Translations under genes and position numbers: made by a program
Notes under the pieces: generated by a model
The model's database searches: none
Seen by the model: only the letters and a program-made list of their open reading frames with translations
What the model was told of the DNA's origin: nothing
Source of the DNA: Sabellastarte sp. h YS-2021
Lineage: Eukaryota; Annelida; Polychaeta; Sabellida; Sabellidae
DNA length: 64,000 bases
Direction of reading: 5' to 3'
Assembly (NCBI GenBank): GCA_964017235.1
Contig: OZ024929.1
Coordinates: 23,371,464 to 23,435,463 of the forward strand
Shown: positions 23,801 to 33,885 of the stretch, piece after piece
Layout of the letters: each line of letters opens with the position of its first letter
Numbering within the stretch: the stretch's first letter is position 1

Positions 23801-25817
23801 ATACCCTGTGGGTCGAAAATTTTGACGAAATCACTCTATCTGGCACGGTTAAGGAGATAGAAGGAAATTTGTGTTTTGCCATTTTTGGCAAAAATTCGAA
23901 AATTCAAAATGGCCGCCATTTTGGGGGAGGGGAAAATTTTTGGAAAATTGCAAAGATTGCATTCCTTAGATACCCTGTGGGTCGAAAATTTCGACGAAAT
24001 CGCTCTATCTCGCACGGTTAAGGAGATAGAAGGAAATTTGTGTTTTGCCATTTTTGGCAAAAATTCGAAAATTCAAAATGGCCGCCATTTTTGGGGAGGG
24101 GAAAATTTTTGGAAAATTGCAAAGATTACATTCCTTAGATACCCTGTGGGTCGAAAATTTCGACGAAATCGCTCTATCTCGCACGGTTAAGGAGATAGAA
24201 GCAAATTAGTGTTTTGCCATTTTTGGCAAAAATTCGAAAATTCAAAATGGCCGCCATTTTTGGGGAGGGGAAAATTTTTGGAAAAATTACCAAGAGCACA
24301 ATGCTCAGATACCCTGTGGGTCGAAAATTTTGACGAAATCGCTCTATCTGGCACGGTTAAGGAGATAGAAGCAAATTGGTGTTTTGCCATTTTTGGCAAA
24401 AATTCGAAAATTCAAAATGGCCGCCATTTTTGGGGAGGGGAAAATTTTTTGAAAATTGCAAAGATTGCATTCCTTAGATACCCTGTGGGTCGAAAATTTC
24501 GACGAAATCGCTCTATCTCGCACGGTTAAGGAGATAGAAGCAAATTTGTGTTTTGCCATTTTTGGCAAAAATTCGGAAATTCAAAATGGCCGCCATTTTT
24601 GGGGAGGGGAAAATTGTTTGAAAATTGCAAATATTACATTCCTTAGATACCCTGTGGGTCGAAAATTTCGACGAAATCGCTCTATCTCGCACGGTTAAGG
24701 AGATAGAAGCAAATTAGTGTTTTGCCATTTTTGGCAAAAATTCGAAAATTCAAAATGGCCGCCATTTTTGGGGAGGGGAAAATTTTTTAAAAATTACCAA
24801 GAGTACAATGCTCAGATACCCAGTGGGTCGAAAATTTTGACGAAATCGCTCTATCTGGCACGGTTAAGGAGATAGAAGCAAATTTGTGTTTTGCCATTTT
24901 TGGCGAAAATTCAAAATGGCCGCCATTTTTGGGGAGGGGAAAATTTTTGGAAAATTGCAAAGATTGCATTCCTTAGATACCCTGTGGGTCGAAAATTTCG
25001 ACGAAATCACTCTATCTCGCACGGTTAAGGAGATAGAAGCAAATTAGTGTTTTGCCATTTTTGGCAAAAATTCGAAAATTCAAAATGGCCGCCATTTTTG
25101 GGGAGGGGAAAATTTTTGGAAAATTGTAGATTGCATTCCTTAAATACCCTGTGGGTCGAAAATTTCGACGAAATCGCTCTATCTCACACGGTTAAGGAGA
25201 TAGAAGGAAATTTGTGTTTTGCCATTTTTGGCAAAAATTCGAAAATTCAAAATGGCCGCCATTTTTGGGGAGGGGAAAATTTTTTGAAAATTGCAAATAT
25301 TACATTCCTTAGATACCCTGTGGGTCGAAAATTTCGACGAAATCGCTCTATCTCTTACGGTTTCTGAGATATTAGCAAATTACTCAAAAGTAGTACTGAA
25401 AATACACAATGAAGTACCTAAATGGCTATTACTCATGTACTGACAAAGCTATCAGTCCCAAATGCAATACCAAGCGAGCTATGGACATAACAATCTTGTA
25501 TTCAAAATTGTAGTAAAATATCTTTAATTATTTTGGCTTAAATGCACGGAAACCAATGGGTACTGAAAATAGCTGTACTTAAGTATTACTCAGTAAGCAA
25601 AAGAGGTACAACAGCCAAAAGCAATCCCAAGCAAGCTACTGACCCAATAAGCCTGCATACCAAATTTGGTGACAATAGCTCTAATACTTTTCCTTTAAAT
25701 GAGCGGAAACCATGCGTGACGCCGGACATCGGACGCCGGACGCCGGACATCGGACATCGGACGGCGAAAAAAGCAAAAATAATATATCCACCCCCCAGGG
25801 GGGTGGACATAATAAAA
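20893..25817 (+). mobile_element. Hairpin-capped satellite element E7, complete (~4.9 kb)
   Basis: 5' motif AACTAGA (20893), hairpin ACACATTATCATGTGT (20956-20971), and inverted repeat ATGTCCACCC (20973-20982). The core is about 25 monomers of 169 bp (21105-25375). The tail includes a CGGACATCGGACGC-type CpG-rich minisatellite (25720-25766), then a hairpin at 25786-25809 whose 3' arm holds GGGTGGACAT (25801-25810), a perfect partner of the 5' repeat, followed by AATAAAA. No coding sequence. It lies in the intron just upstream of the BACK-domain exon, ending about 50 bp before the splice acceptor. Confidence 0.75.
21105..25375. repeat. 169-bp satellite array, ~25 copies, with higher-order structure
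   Basis: Every monomer has AAAATGGCCGCCATTTTTGG, GACGAAATCGCTCTATCT and AAGGAGATAGAAGC. There are two subtypes: one with GCAAAGATTGCATTCC and CTCGCACGG, the other with ACCAAGAGYACAATGCTC and CTGGCACGG. Near-identical blocks recur at offsets of about 1691, 1522 and 1860 bp (10, 9 and 11 monomers). Open frames of 60-107 codons on both strands are shadows of the repeat. Confidence 0.97.
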
Positions 25818-25865
25818 TGTATTGGTTCATGACTATGAGTTTATTGTGAAAAACATTATTTTTAG

Positions 25866-27454
25866 ACCCTGTTATGGACCCTGTTATGGAAATCCACAAA
25901 GACAAAGTCAAGTTTCAAAATATCCTTAGATCACAGAAGTATTTGAAGATGTCACCAGCTACAATAAAACTTTTATTTGCTCAAAAAAATTTGGAAGAAT
26001 GTTCAGAAGATCGTATTTGTGGTCATTTGCTCAAGTGGTTAGAGCATTCTCCTGAAGCAAGATACAAGAATATCAACCAACTACTCCTATCCCTGAGGTT
26101 ACATTGTCTCTCTCCAGAGTTCATCCAGTACACTTTGTTGACCCATCCACAGGTGGTCAGAAATAACGATGCTGTTGAAAAGCTACACTCTGTTCTCAAA
26201 CACATTCTTTTCAATGATTCTGTACCACCATTTTTTGAAAGTCACTTTCCTAGAACCAAGACAGATGTATGTGATGGATTGGCATTAATCAACTTGAGAA
26301 ATGGAGCGAATATCTTGTACTTTGGTCTGCAAAGCAATGGTCGCATCAAACTTGAAAAATACGACTCCCAACCCTGCAAAAAGGATTTCGCAGTCAAAAA
26401 TACTCAAGCCTGTGTTATAAATAACAAAGTTTATGTAGTCACACAGTCTGAAAATCCATGGTTAACACACAAGTGTGTAACTTTGCCAATTCTTCAACAC
26501 TTTGGCATGTTAGGCAAATTTATTCTGGTTTCTGGAAAAACAAATGAGCTTGTGTTAATTCATGGGACTACAATTGAAAGATTTCTCTTTGCTCACAACA
26601 CATGGACACCACTGTTAAGCCTGGATTCTTCTGCAAGAAAACCAGAGGAGCAAACGCACTTAACAGATCAGCTGTTTACATGTGGAGACAAACTAAAAAC
26701 TGACATCAATATGTACATCTGTACAAGCAGTCATCTGCAATTTTCATTTGACAAAAAAGACAATGGTGAATACTACCTACAAGATTTGTACAACAGCTAT
26801 GGGGCACTCATTGACGCAGGCATTGTATACATATTTGGTGCCTTACCAGGGAAGTCTACTTGTGGTGTGAAATCAGATGCAGTAAATATACTGAGAATCT
26901 GCTCGCCCAATGAAGGCATTCAGCTTTTGGAATTGGCCTTACCTGCACCTGTGAGATGCATGCAGGTCATACCATACAAGGAGCATGTTATACTGGCGGG
27001 CACTAGAAACATGTACATTATCAAGCTACATGACCTTCGCGTGAGTAAGGCTGTCAACACTGATGTGGGCAGGAATACGGCTAGTGACGAAACAGACACT
27101 AAAGCAGCAGAAAATGTAAAAAACCCAAAGCCACCACTACAGTCATCTGCACAAGTGATACCTTGCAAGATATCTGCACAGGGACCAAAATTCTCTTCAC
27201 GTGAAGAATTTAAAATGTGCCGAGTCAGCAATCAGCTTATCACACTTTCAGCTTTACAAAAAAGAGGCTATGCACAAAGAGAGAAATGCAAGGCATTTTT
27301 GTCAGTTAATATTGATGATGTCATAAAGAATCCTGAAGACATTCAATGGTCAGTGATTGGAGAACTGTCTCAAAAACAACAACGAAAATTTAAAATAGAT
27401 GGATGGAATTTTGCCATGACATCAATGAAATTCCCCAAAAAGCTTAAATATTGA
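25866..27454 (+). CDS. BTB/BACK/kelch-like protein, terminal coding exon
   Basis: The open frame runs to TGA at 27452-27454. A splice acceptor TTATTTTTAG precedes 25866, so the ATG at 25874 is probably internal and upstream exons (expected to encode a BTB domain) are missing. Residues about 5-105 form a BACK domain: KVKFQNILRSQKYLKMS, then ICGHLLKWLEHSPEARYKNI and LLSLRLHCLSPEFIQ. Residues about 125-400 are a weak kelch-like beta region (NNKVYVV, GIVYIFGALPGKS). A lysine-rich, probably disordered stretch (about 400-450) and a unique tail follow. KLHL-type proteins with this layout are often cullin-3 substrate adaptors; that role here is inferred from family knowledge. The exact KLHL orthologue is not recognised. 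A 12-bp ACCCTGTTATGG is duplicated in tandem at the exon start. Confidence 0.85.
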
Positions 27455-28060
27455 TGCAATTCATATTTAACTGCTCAGAGATTTTGTGTCATGTCAAAAG
27501 TTTTGCTTGTTCAGCCAAGACAGAAGAACGGCAACGTATTCCTTTTACAATCTTGTAAATAACTTGGTTAGATTTAAAAGCTACTTTCTGTTGCTTTTGC
27601 ATTATCTCTGACTAAATAATTGAAAATGTATCCCTCATTTGTAATTATTAAAAGATCCTATTGTTTCATAGGGTGTTATGAGAGCATGTTTTGTTGTAGT
27701 ACAGTCTATTTGATTTTGGTAGGACACATTCATTGCCATTTTGGTATGTCCGGCTAAATGCAACGCAGAACATGATATTGTGTTCAGGATTTGCTTTTGA
27801 TACTTTATCTTTACATACATTTTCTGTCTTATTGACAGTGTTATTTCCCCTGTACCTTTACATAACTTTCACTGAAAGGCTCATGATCTCTGTACTGTTT
27901 TGCATCTTGTAAGAGTCAATGTGTCGGCAGGCTATGGTGTACAGGCATCCCTGATGCTATTTTGACTGACTGTATTTTTTTATCATACTAATGTTAATAA
28001 ATAAACTAAATAAATGTATGGAAAAGTTTAGAATGAAATAAAAGTATTCAATCTAAATCT
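27455..28060 (+). other. 3' UTR of the BACK gene
   Basis: AT-rich sequence after the stop codon, with AATAAA-containing stretches near 27998-28014 and a good signal near 28037. Transcripts probably end at about 28055-28065. Confidence 0.65.
28037..28042 (+). promoter_or_regulatory. Poly(A) signal AATAAA
   Basis: Canonical hexamer about 580 bp after the stop codon, followed within 35 bp by a T-rich run. Other AATAAA hexamers lie about 40 bp upstream. Confidence 0.6.
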
Positions 28061-28069
28061 CTTTTGAAT

Positions 28070-28790
28070 TTTTTTTTTTTTTTGTGGTTTTAGCCTTCCA
28101 CTTGAAGATCAATGACAGCCCTCTACAGTTCGAAATTGGGATATTTCTTCACATTTGGGCCTAGTACTTACATTATTAGAAGGTCAGATCATCCTATGGC
28201 TGATACACAGGGGACACATAAATGCATATGAAGCACAAATTTGACCTTTCACCTCTTTCTTCAAGGTCATGGCTGGCCTTCAAACATCAGCCTTTTGTCC
28301 TTTTTCCTGTGGAGATTTCCTTTCATATGCAATAATAACTCAAAAAATATTTATATCTTTCAAATTTCGTATGTGGGTAGATATTGGTAAGGCCTTGAAG
28401 CATATTGTTTTGTGGCTTGGACCTAAGTGGCCTTCTAAAATTCAAATTTAGGTATTTTTGAACATTTTTCCTGATACTCACATACAGAAGACCGAATCAT
28501 CCCATGCTGTTGTATATAGTACATATATATGTCCCCTGTAAGCATGCACTTGTTTTGTGGAAGAGCAATGGCAGCCTTCTAAAGGTCAAAGTTGGGGGGT
28601 ATTTCTTCACATTTTGGCCTAGCACTCACTGACTCACATTCATCAGGACATATCACCCCATGGCTGATGTATATATCATTCATATACATGTTCCTTATAA
28701 GCATGCAATTGTTTTGTGGACTCAGCCATCCATTGGAAGACCAATGGTGGCCTTCTGAAGGCCAAATCTTGGGTATATAATTATACATGT
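28070..28790. repeat. Diverged tandem repeat with GCATGCTTAYAGGGGACAT-like block
   Basis: About four diverged units share a run such as TTTTGTGG...GGCCTTCTAAAGGTCAA and CATATATATGTCCCCTGTAAGCATGCA. The reverse complement of this block matches the tail module at 39805-39965 and, less well, 47980-48060. Confidence 0.65.
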
Positions 28791-29809
28791 ATGTCCTTGA
28801 AATTATAAATAGTATCACACGTATTTGCTGATATGGTCAGTAAATAAGTGAATTCCCTAAAATATTTAGGAAAAACCTGTATTTACTGATTTATAACCTG
28901 TCTTATTGTAATTTTACTGGTTTGAGTTTCAGTAAATATGTTAAATGAACCATTGATGTTATTATTACAAAACATTGGGATATTTTTCTTTATTGTGATG
29001 CTAGTAGAGCATAGTAACATAGTAAGCATATATTTCACAGTACATGATATGAACCATGTCATGTTGATTAAATAGTACTAAACAATTGAATGTTTATGTC
29101 TACCATATTTAGGTATTTGTTCTGTGCAGATATTTTATTTTAGATACATTATTTTCAATCTCACAGCTGTTTAAAAAACCTATGAAATTAAATTTGAGTT
29201 TCAAAATTTTAACATATTTTAACTTCATATTCCATAACTGTTCTTCATTCAGTAGAAATTTTACATGATAATTTAAGACTGACACAATAATTTACACCCA
29301 GACTTGCATGTCTTCTTGAAGAATCCATTGTTAACCAGAAATTTTCAATTACTGGTATCTCTATTTTATTTCAATCAAGGCTTAATTGTTTTTCTCATTT
29401 ACTGTTACATATATGACTTTAATGTAGATAGGGACTGCTCGATCAAAGAATGATAGTAAGAAACATTTAAAAGACCAGTGAGCCCCTAACTGGATTTCAT
29501 CATTGTCTTTCACAGGGCTTTATTCTCTTTTAAGGCATCTATAGTTATGGTGGCTTCTCCCTTAAACAGGCAACATTAAAGGGAGATTTTAGTCAACCCT
29601 AATTACATATCAAAATTGTATTGGTGACCTTTGAGAACTACAGCAAAATTATCATACTGTTAGAGGAGCATTGTTAAACTAAAGTGAAAGTCAATTCTTG
29701 AACCAGAAATATATCTGGAACTTAATTATCTTGTTTGTTGTTCGTAATACATACAGTATCACATTTTGACAAATACTAGGTCTTAATCATTATCTTTAAA
29801 TGTATAAAC
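28791..29809. other. AT-rich intergenic, nothing recognised
   Basis: No convincing exon or repeat between the diverged repeat and DIRS copy A. Confidence 0.5.
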
Positions 29810-30000
29810 TTGAAAATTTTAATTACTTAAATGTAGCTTTTATAAGCTACAAGCTTACCATGTGGGACTTAATGCTGATCTCGGGTTGCCACACCCGGGG
29901 CCAACGTCTTAGAAAAAAAGACAGTTCTTGTTAGCCACCGGATATACTGGTAGTTGTCGTCACGTGATAACTTCTGACCAATCGTCCTACTTTCTCGTTG
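29810..30000. repeat. DIRS copy A right inverted terminal repeat
   Basis: The 149-bp core 29852-30000 is the exact inverted partner of about 36028-36176 at the positions compared. The outer 42 bp (29810-29851) are specific to this end and recur inverted in the internal complementary region. Confidence 0.92.
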
Positions 30001-30057
30001 AAATTTTTTAAACCTACCCCTCAGCTGTAAACAGCGGGGAGGCAGGGTGGGACTCTT

Positions 30058-30163
30058 CTAAGTCCCACATGGTAAGCTTGTAGCTTATAAAAGCTACATT
30101 TAAGTAATTAAAATTTTCAATTTTATTACGCTACAATAGCTTACCATGTGGGACTTAATGCTG
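30058..30163. repeat. DIRS copy A internal complementary region
   Basis: The first part (30058-30120) is the inverse of the right end; the second part (30117-30163) is the inverse of the left end. The two overlap by a few bases at CAATT. This end-to-end junction matches the internal complementary region used in the DIRS circular replication model. Confidence 0.9.
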
Positions 30164-30583
30164 AATTCAACCGCCCGGTGGCGGGATTACAGCTGAGACT
30201 GGAAGGTATGTCATTTTTTCTAAGATTTTGAATTAACATGTATAGAATAGTGCCAGAAATACCAGTCTGAGTCCCATTTACAGTGCCCCTATCCCGAAGG
30301 CCGGGCCTGTAACGAGCCAAAAACCTAAGTAAATGAGAGACAGTGCTAAAACTGTCTAGATGTTTTATTGTAGGACGGAAGTGCAGCAGAGCTCACTCCG
30401 AGGTCTGAGGGTCCAAAAGGGCCCTTCACGTATGACTGACCAACCCAGTGGTTGGGCATCTCATAAAATTTTTACAACCTGAAAATGAGATTAATGACAA
30501 CTAAATAAGTCCTTAATAGAAATTACTTGATAATTGAAGGATAAAATGACCTTACCCGTAACATCTTGAAGGTAAAGGAATAC

Positions 30584-33559
30584 CTAGATCCTGGGAAAGA
30601 CTCCTGAAGACTTGGTTGTAGCGGATGTGCCCCCCCCCCTTTTTTCTTTCCGAGGACAACTGGTCTGAGGGGAAGGATCTAGGACTTGTTGTGCAGCCAC
30701 TACGGGTCCCAGGTACAAATTGTTGTCGGTGTCCGACCAAGTAAGGTCTTTTAGGTAAAAATTTGTAAATGTGTTGTGAGCTTTCCAGTGACAGGCTTGC
30801 ATGATTTGGTCCACCGATACCCCACCGTAAAAGGCCTTAGAGGCCGCGAAGGCCCGGATGTCATGCGCTTTGACTTGGACCAAGTCCAAGGCTTGTTGAT
30901 CTGCTTGTTTGTAACAAAGTAAAATGGTTTGTTTCAACCATGAAGAGAGTGTAGCGGGTCTGATGTCTGAGGTATGTCCTTTCTTAAAGGAGATGAAAAG
31001 GAGAGAACGAGACCCTCTCAGGTCTTTAGTTCGGTCCAAATAAAACCTCAGGGCCCGTACGGGACACAGGGTCCTGTCTTCTTTAAATTGTCTATCCACA
31101 ATGGTAGTCAGAGCAGGGATAGTCACCGGAGACACACTTTGAGAACCTTCTCTTGCTAGTTGGTTTTTGGCTATGAAATCAGAAGAAGGGAACAAGGCAA
31201 CCTTTTCCCATTGGCCTAAATTAGATACTTTGTTAGCGACCCAGGCATGGATTTCGCTGCGGCGCTTGCCCGAGGCCAAGGCTAGCAAGAAAGCAGTTTT
31301 TAAAGTGAGATGTTTGAGGTCTGAGTCTTTCATGGGCTCAAAAGGTGCTTTGGTGAGCTCGTTAAGGACAACAGAAAGGTTCCACTTGGGTAAGTTTCTG
31401 GAACTTTTGGGACGATCCCTGTGAAAACTGGAGAGTAACCTATGAAGGTCTGCATTGTGTGCAATATGTTGGGCTGTTGGGCCCAAAGTGTCAACGATTG
31501 CAGTCCTGTAACCATCAATGGTCGAGGGGCGCCTGTTTAAGTCTTGGTACAGGTACATGAAAAAATCTGAGATTTGTTTCACAGATGGAGTGGAGAAATC
31601 CACCGAATTTTCTCTGCACCATTTTTCAAATAGGGCCCACTTTGACTTGTAGATGGTCCTTGTTGATGACCGCTGAGGGGCAGCAATTCTCTCTGCCACC
31701 TCCACAGAGAAGCCTTGTTCTTGGAGTTGTCCGCTCCTAGACACCAGGCGTGGAGGTTCAGGTGCTGGGGGTTGTTGTGGAACACCAGCTTGTGGGACTG
31801 TTTGAGTAGGGTTGTTGACACTGGGAGTTGCAGTGGGATCTCTGTTGAGAGCTGCACTAGGTCCCAAAACCAGGGCATCCCTGGCCAGCCTGGGGCTATT
31901 ACGATGATCAGGCACTGGCATTGCCTGATCTTTTGGATCACCTTGTGAAGGAGAGCCGTAGGAGGGTACGCATATGCTGTGAGGTTGGTCCAGTTTATGT
32001 TCAGAGCATCTATGTCCCAGGCCTTTGGGTCTGGGATAGGAGACACGTATAGAGGGAGTTTGTGGTTCAGGTGAGTGGCAAATAGGTCTACATGAGGTGT
32101 GAACCACTTCTGGCAGATCTGTTTGAAGACCTGTGGGTGCAGAGACCATTCTGTTGACTGCACTTGGTTGGACCTGGATAGCAGGTCGGCCATCACATTC
32201 AGGCACCCTGGAATGTGCCTGGCTTTCAATGTTATGTGGTAGTGATGGCACCAGGTCATGATCTTCCACAGGAGAGCACACATCTCTGCCGAGTGTGTTC
32301 CTCCTTGTTTGTTGATGTAGGCTACCACTGTTGAGTTGTCCGTCGCAACCAACACTGTTTGATTCTGGCACTGGTCCTTGAAGTCTCGAAGGGCCAGGGA
32401 GACCGCCTTCAATTCTAGGACATTTATGTGAAGCCTTTTTTCCCGATCTGACCACAGACCCTTGGTAAAATTTTGGTCTAAGTGAGCGCCCCAACCTTCG
32501 TTTGAGGCGTCGGTAAAGAGTTGGATACTGTGGTCTTTGGGATGAAGGTCTGCACCTTTCATCACCTTGGAGGGATTTTGCCACCAATCTAGGTGGGCTG
32601 CAATGGCTTCTGTCCAGGGAAGGAGGTTGTCCAGCGACTGAGGATATCTCCAGTGCTCCTTGAGATGAAACTGAAAGGGCCTCATGTGAAGGCGTCCCTC
32701 CGGGACCATTTTCTCCGTTGAGGCTAGCAACCCAATTAGAGACATCAAACATCTTGCAGTCAAAACACGTTTTGACTTGAGTCGTAGGATCAAATCCTGG
32801 AGTTTGAGCCATCTCTCTTGAGTGGGTTTTACAAGGGCTGAATCTAGGTGGTATTCGTAGCCCACGAACGAAAACACCTGTGTAGGTTTCAGTTCTGATT
32901 TTTCCTGATTTATTATCCATCCCAAGGACTGAGTCAGTTCTACTACTGCCTGAGTGTTCACTTGTGCTTCCTCCTGAGACTGGGACCTGATCAGCCAGTC
33001 GTCCAGGTATTGGTGAATTCTGAGTCCTCTTGAGAGGGCCATTAGTTTCACTTCCTTTACGATCATTGTAAAGACCTGGGGGGCTGTGGCCAGTCCGAAC
33101 GGGAGGGAGGTGAATTGGAACACCTGAGCCTTGTAGCAAAACCTTAGGTATTTCCTTGAGTTTGGGTGGATGGGGATATGCAGGTAGGCGTCCGACAGAT
33201 CTATCGACGATACCCACTCCCCTGGAATCAGGGAGGTCCTGATGGACTCTGGAGTTTCCATTTTGAACTTTTCTACGTGTAGAAAAGTATTGAGCCTGCT
33301 TAAGTCTATAACTGGCCTCCACCTTTGGTGAGGCTTGGGTACTAGGAACAGGCGACTGTAAAACCCGAGAGATTTTACATTGTCTACCCTTTCGATAGCG
33401 TTCTTTGACAGGAGAGACTGGATACAAGTAGCCAAGGCTTGGTCTTTTTGTTGGGCCTTGTACTCTGACAGAATCAGAGGAAATCTGATCAAGTTTGGCT
33501 TTGAACGGAATGGCAGAACGTAGCCATTGGTGATAATGTTTAACACGTTTTGAGAACAT
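30584..33559 (-). CDS. DIRS copy A tyrosine recombinase frame
   Basis: A 991-codon frame. Its last ~350 residues are a tyrosine recombinase: an N-terminal helical part with STRTIYKSKWALFEKWC, then LALASGKRRSEIHAW (catalytic arginine region), then KAHDIRAFAASKAFYGG (H-x-x-R-like box) and HWKAHNTFTNFYLKDL with the tyrosine. This enzyme circularises and inserts the element instead of an integrase. The first ~640 residues lie opposite the RT/RNase H frame in another phase and show no known domain. Long overlap of these two frames is known in DIRS elements, so the true start is uncertain. Confidence 0.85.
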   Translation of the reverse strand: MFSKRVKHYHQWLRSAIPFKAKLDQISSDSVRVQGPTKRPSLGYLYPVSPVKERYRKGRQCKISRVLQSPVPSTQASPKVEASYRLKQAQYFSTRRKVQNGNSRVHQDLPDSRGVGIVDRSVGRLPAYPHPPKLKEIPKVLLQGSGVPIHLPPVRTGHSPPGLYNDRKGSETNGPLKRTQNSPIPGRLADQVPVSGGSTSEHSGSSRTDSVLGMDNKSGKIRTETYTGVFVRGLRIPPRFSPCKTHSREMAQTPGFDPTTQVKTCFDCKMFDVSNWVASLNGENGPGGTPSHEALSVSSQGALEISSVAGQPPSLDRSHCSPPRLVAKSLQGDERCRPSSQRPQYPTLYRRLKRRLGRSLRPKFYQGSVVRSGKKASHKCPRIEGGLPGPSRLQGPVPESNSVGCDGQLNSGSLHQQTRRNTLGRDVCSPVEDHDLVPSLPHNIESQAHSRVPECDGRPAIQVQPSAVNRMVSAPTGLQTDLPEVVHTSCRPICHSPEPQTPSIRVSYPRPKGLGHRCSEHKLDQPHSICVPSYGSPSQGDPKDQAMPVPDHRNSPRLARDALVLGPSAALNRDPTATPSVNNPTQTVPQAGVPQQPPAPEPPRLVSRSGQLQEQGFSVEVAERIAAPQRSSTRTIYKSKWALFEKWCRENSVDFSTPSVKQISDFFMYLYQDLNRRPSTIDGYRTAIVDTLGPTAQHIAHNADLHRLLSSFHRDRPKSSRNLPKWNLSVVLNELTKAPFEPMKDSDLKHLTLKTAFLLALASGKRRSEIHAWVANKVSNLGQWEKVALFPSSDFIAKNQLAREGSQSVSPVTIPALTTIVDRQFKEDRTLCPVRALRFYLDRTKDLRGSRSLLFISFKKGHTSDIRPATLSSWLKQTILLCYKQADQQALDLVQVKAHDIRAFAASKAFYGGVSVDQIMQACHWKAHNTFTNFYLKDLTWSDTDNNLYLGPVVAAQQVLDPSPQTSCPRKEKRGGGTSATTKSSGVFPRI

Positions 33560-33885
33560 TTGTTTGTGAGCCAGTCTCTCCTGAAAGAACGGAGGCGACC
33601 TCCTACTGGTGGACTGAGTGAGGCTTTGGAGGAGTCATTGGGGAGGGGGGTTTCCACGCCCCCTTCCTCTATTGTGGGGTCGAAAACGACCCCTAAAGCC
33701 TCTGAAGTTGGATTTTCCTCTTCCCGAAGGAAAGGACTGGTTACTGCTTTGAGAGGTATTGCCCCCATAGGGGCGTTTCCTGTAGGAGCCTCTTTTCTTG
33801 TGGGGACCACGAAAGGGCTTATTCTGGTAGGGTGGAAAACCCTGAGAATCTTTTGAGGTGCCTTTTTTGAGAAGGAAGTCCTCAC
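31579..33885 (-). CDS. DIRS copy A reverse transcriptase / RNase H
   Basis: A 768-codon frame. Residues about 120-350 are the reverse transcriptase, with KPHQRWRPVIDLSRLN, SSIDLSDAYLHIPIHP, FTSLPFGLATAPQVF and the YLDD active-site box. Residues about 465-590 are RNase H, with LFTDASNEGWGAHL, VATDNSTVVAYINKQGG and MADLLSR. A module with HVDLFATHLNHKLPLY and APGWPGMPWFWDL follows, typical of DIRS and Ngaro elements. It overlaps the end of the gag region by about 250 bp. Confidence 0.93.
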   Translation of the reverse strand: MRTSFSKKAPQKILRVFHPTRISPFVVPTRKEAPTGNAPMGAIPLKAVTSPFLREEENPTSEALGVVFDPTIEEGGVETPLPNDSSKASLSPPVGGRLRSFRRDWLTNKCSQNVLNIITNGYVLPFRSKPNLIRFPLILSEYKAQQKDQALATCIQSLLSKNAIERVDNVKSLGFYSRLFLVPKPHQRWRPVIDLSRLNTFLHVEKFKMETPESIRTSLIPGEWVSSIDLSDAYLHIPIHPNSRKYLRFCYKAQVFQFTSLPFGLATAPQVFTMIVKEVKLMALSRGLRIHQYLDDWLIRSQSQEEAQVNTQAVVELTQSLGWIINQEKSELKPTQVFSFVGYEYHLDSALVKPTQERWLKLQDLILRLKSKRVLTARCLMSLIGLLASTEKMVPEGRLHMRPFQFHLKEHWRYPQSLDNLLPWTEAIAAHLDWWQNPSKVMKGADLHPKDHSIQLFTDASNEGWGAHLDQNFTKGLWSDREKRLHINVLELKAVSLALRDFKDQCQNQTVLVATDNSTVVAYINKQGGTHSAEMCALLWKIMTWCHHYHITLKARHIPGCLNVMADLLSRSNQVQSTEWSLHPQVFKQICQKWFTPHVDLFATHLNHKLPLYVSPIPDPKAWDIDALNINWTNLTAYAYPPTALLHKVIQKIRQCQCLIIVIAPGWPGMPWFWDLVQLSTEIPLQLPVSTTLLKQSHKLVFHNNPQHLNLHAWCLGADNSKNKASLWRWQRELLPLSGHQQGPSTSQSGPYLKNGAEKIRWISPLHL

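Noticed and set aside
21672-25367. Many 60-107 codon frames on both strands
   Set aside because: Shadows of the 169-bp satellite; the same peptides recur at each monomer.
21105-25375. Regular repeat spacing reminiscent of CRISPR
   Set aside because: Monomers are contiguous 169-bp units with no unique spacers, in a eukaryotic context.
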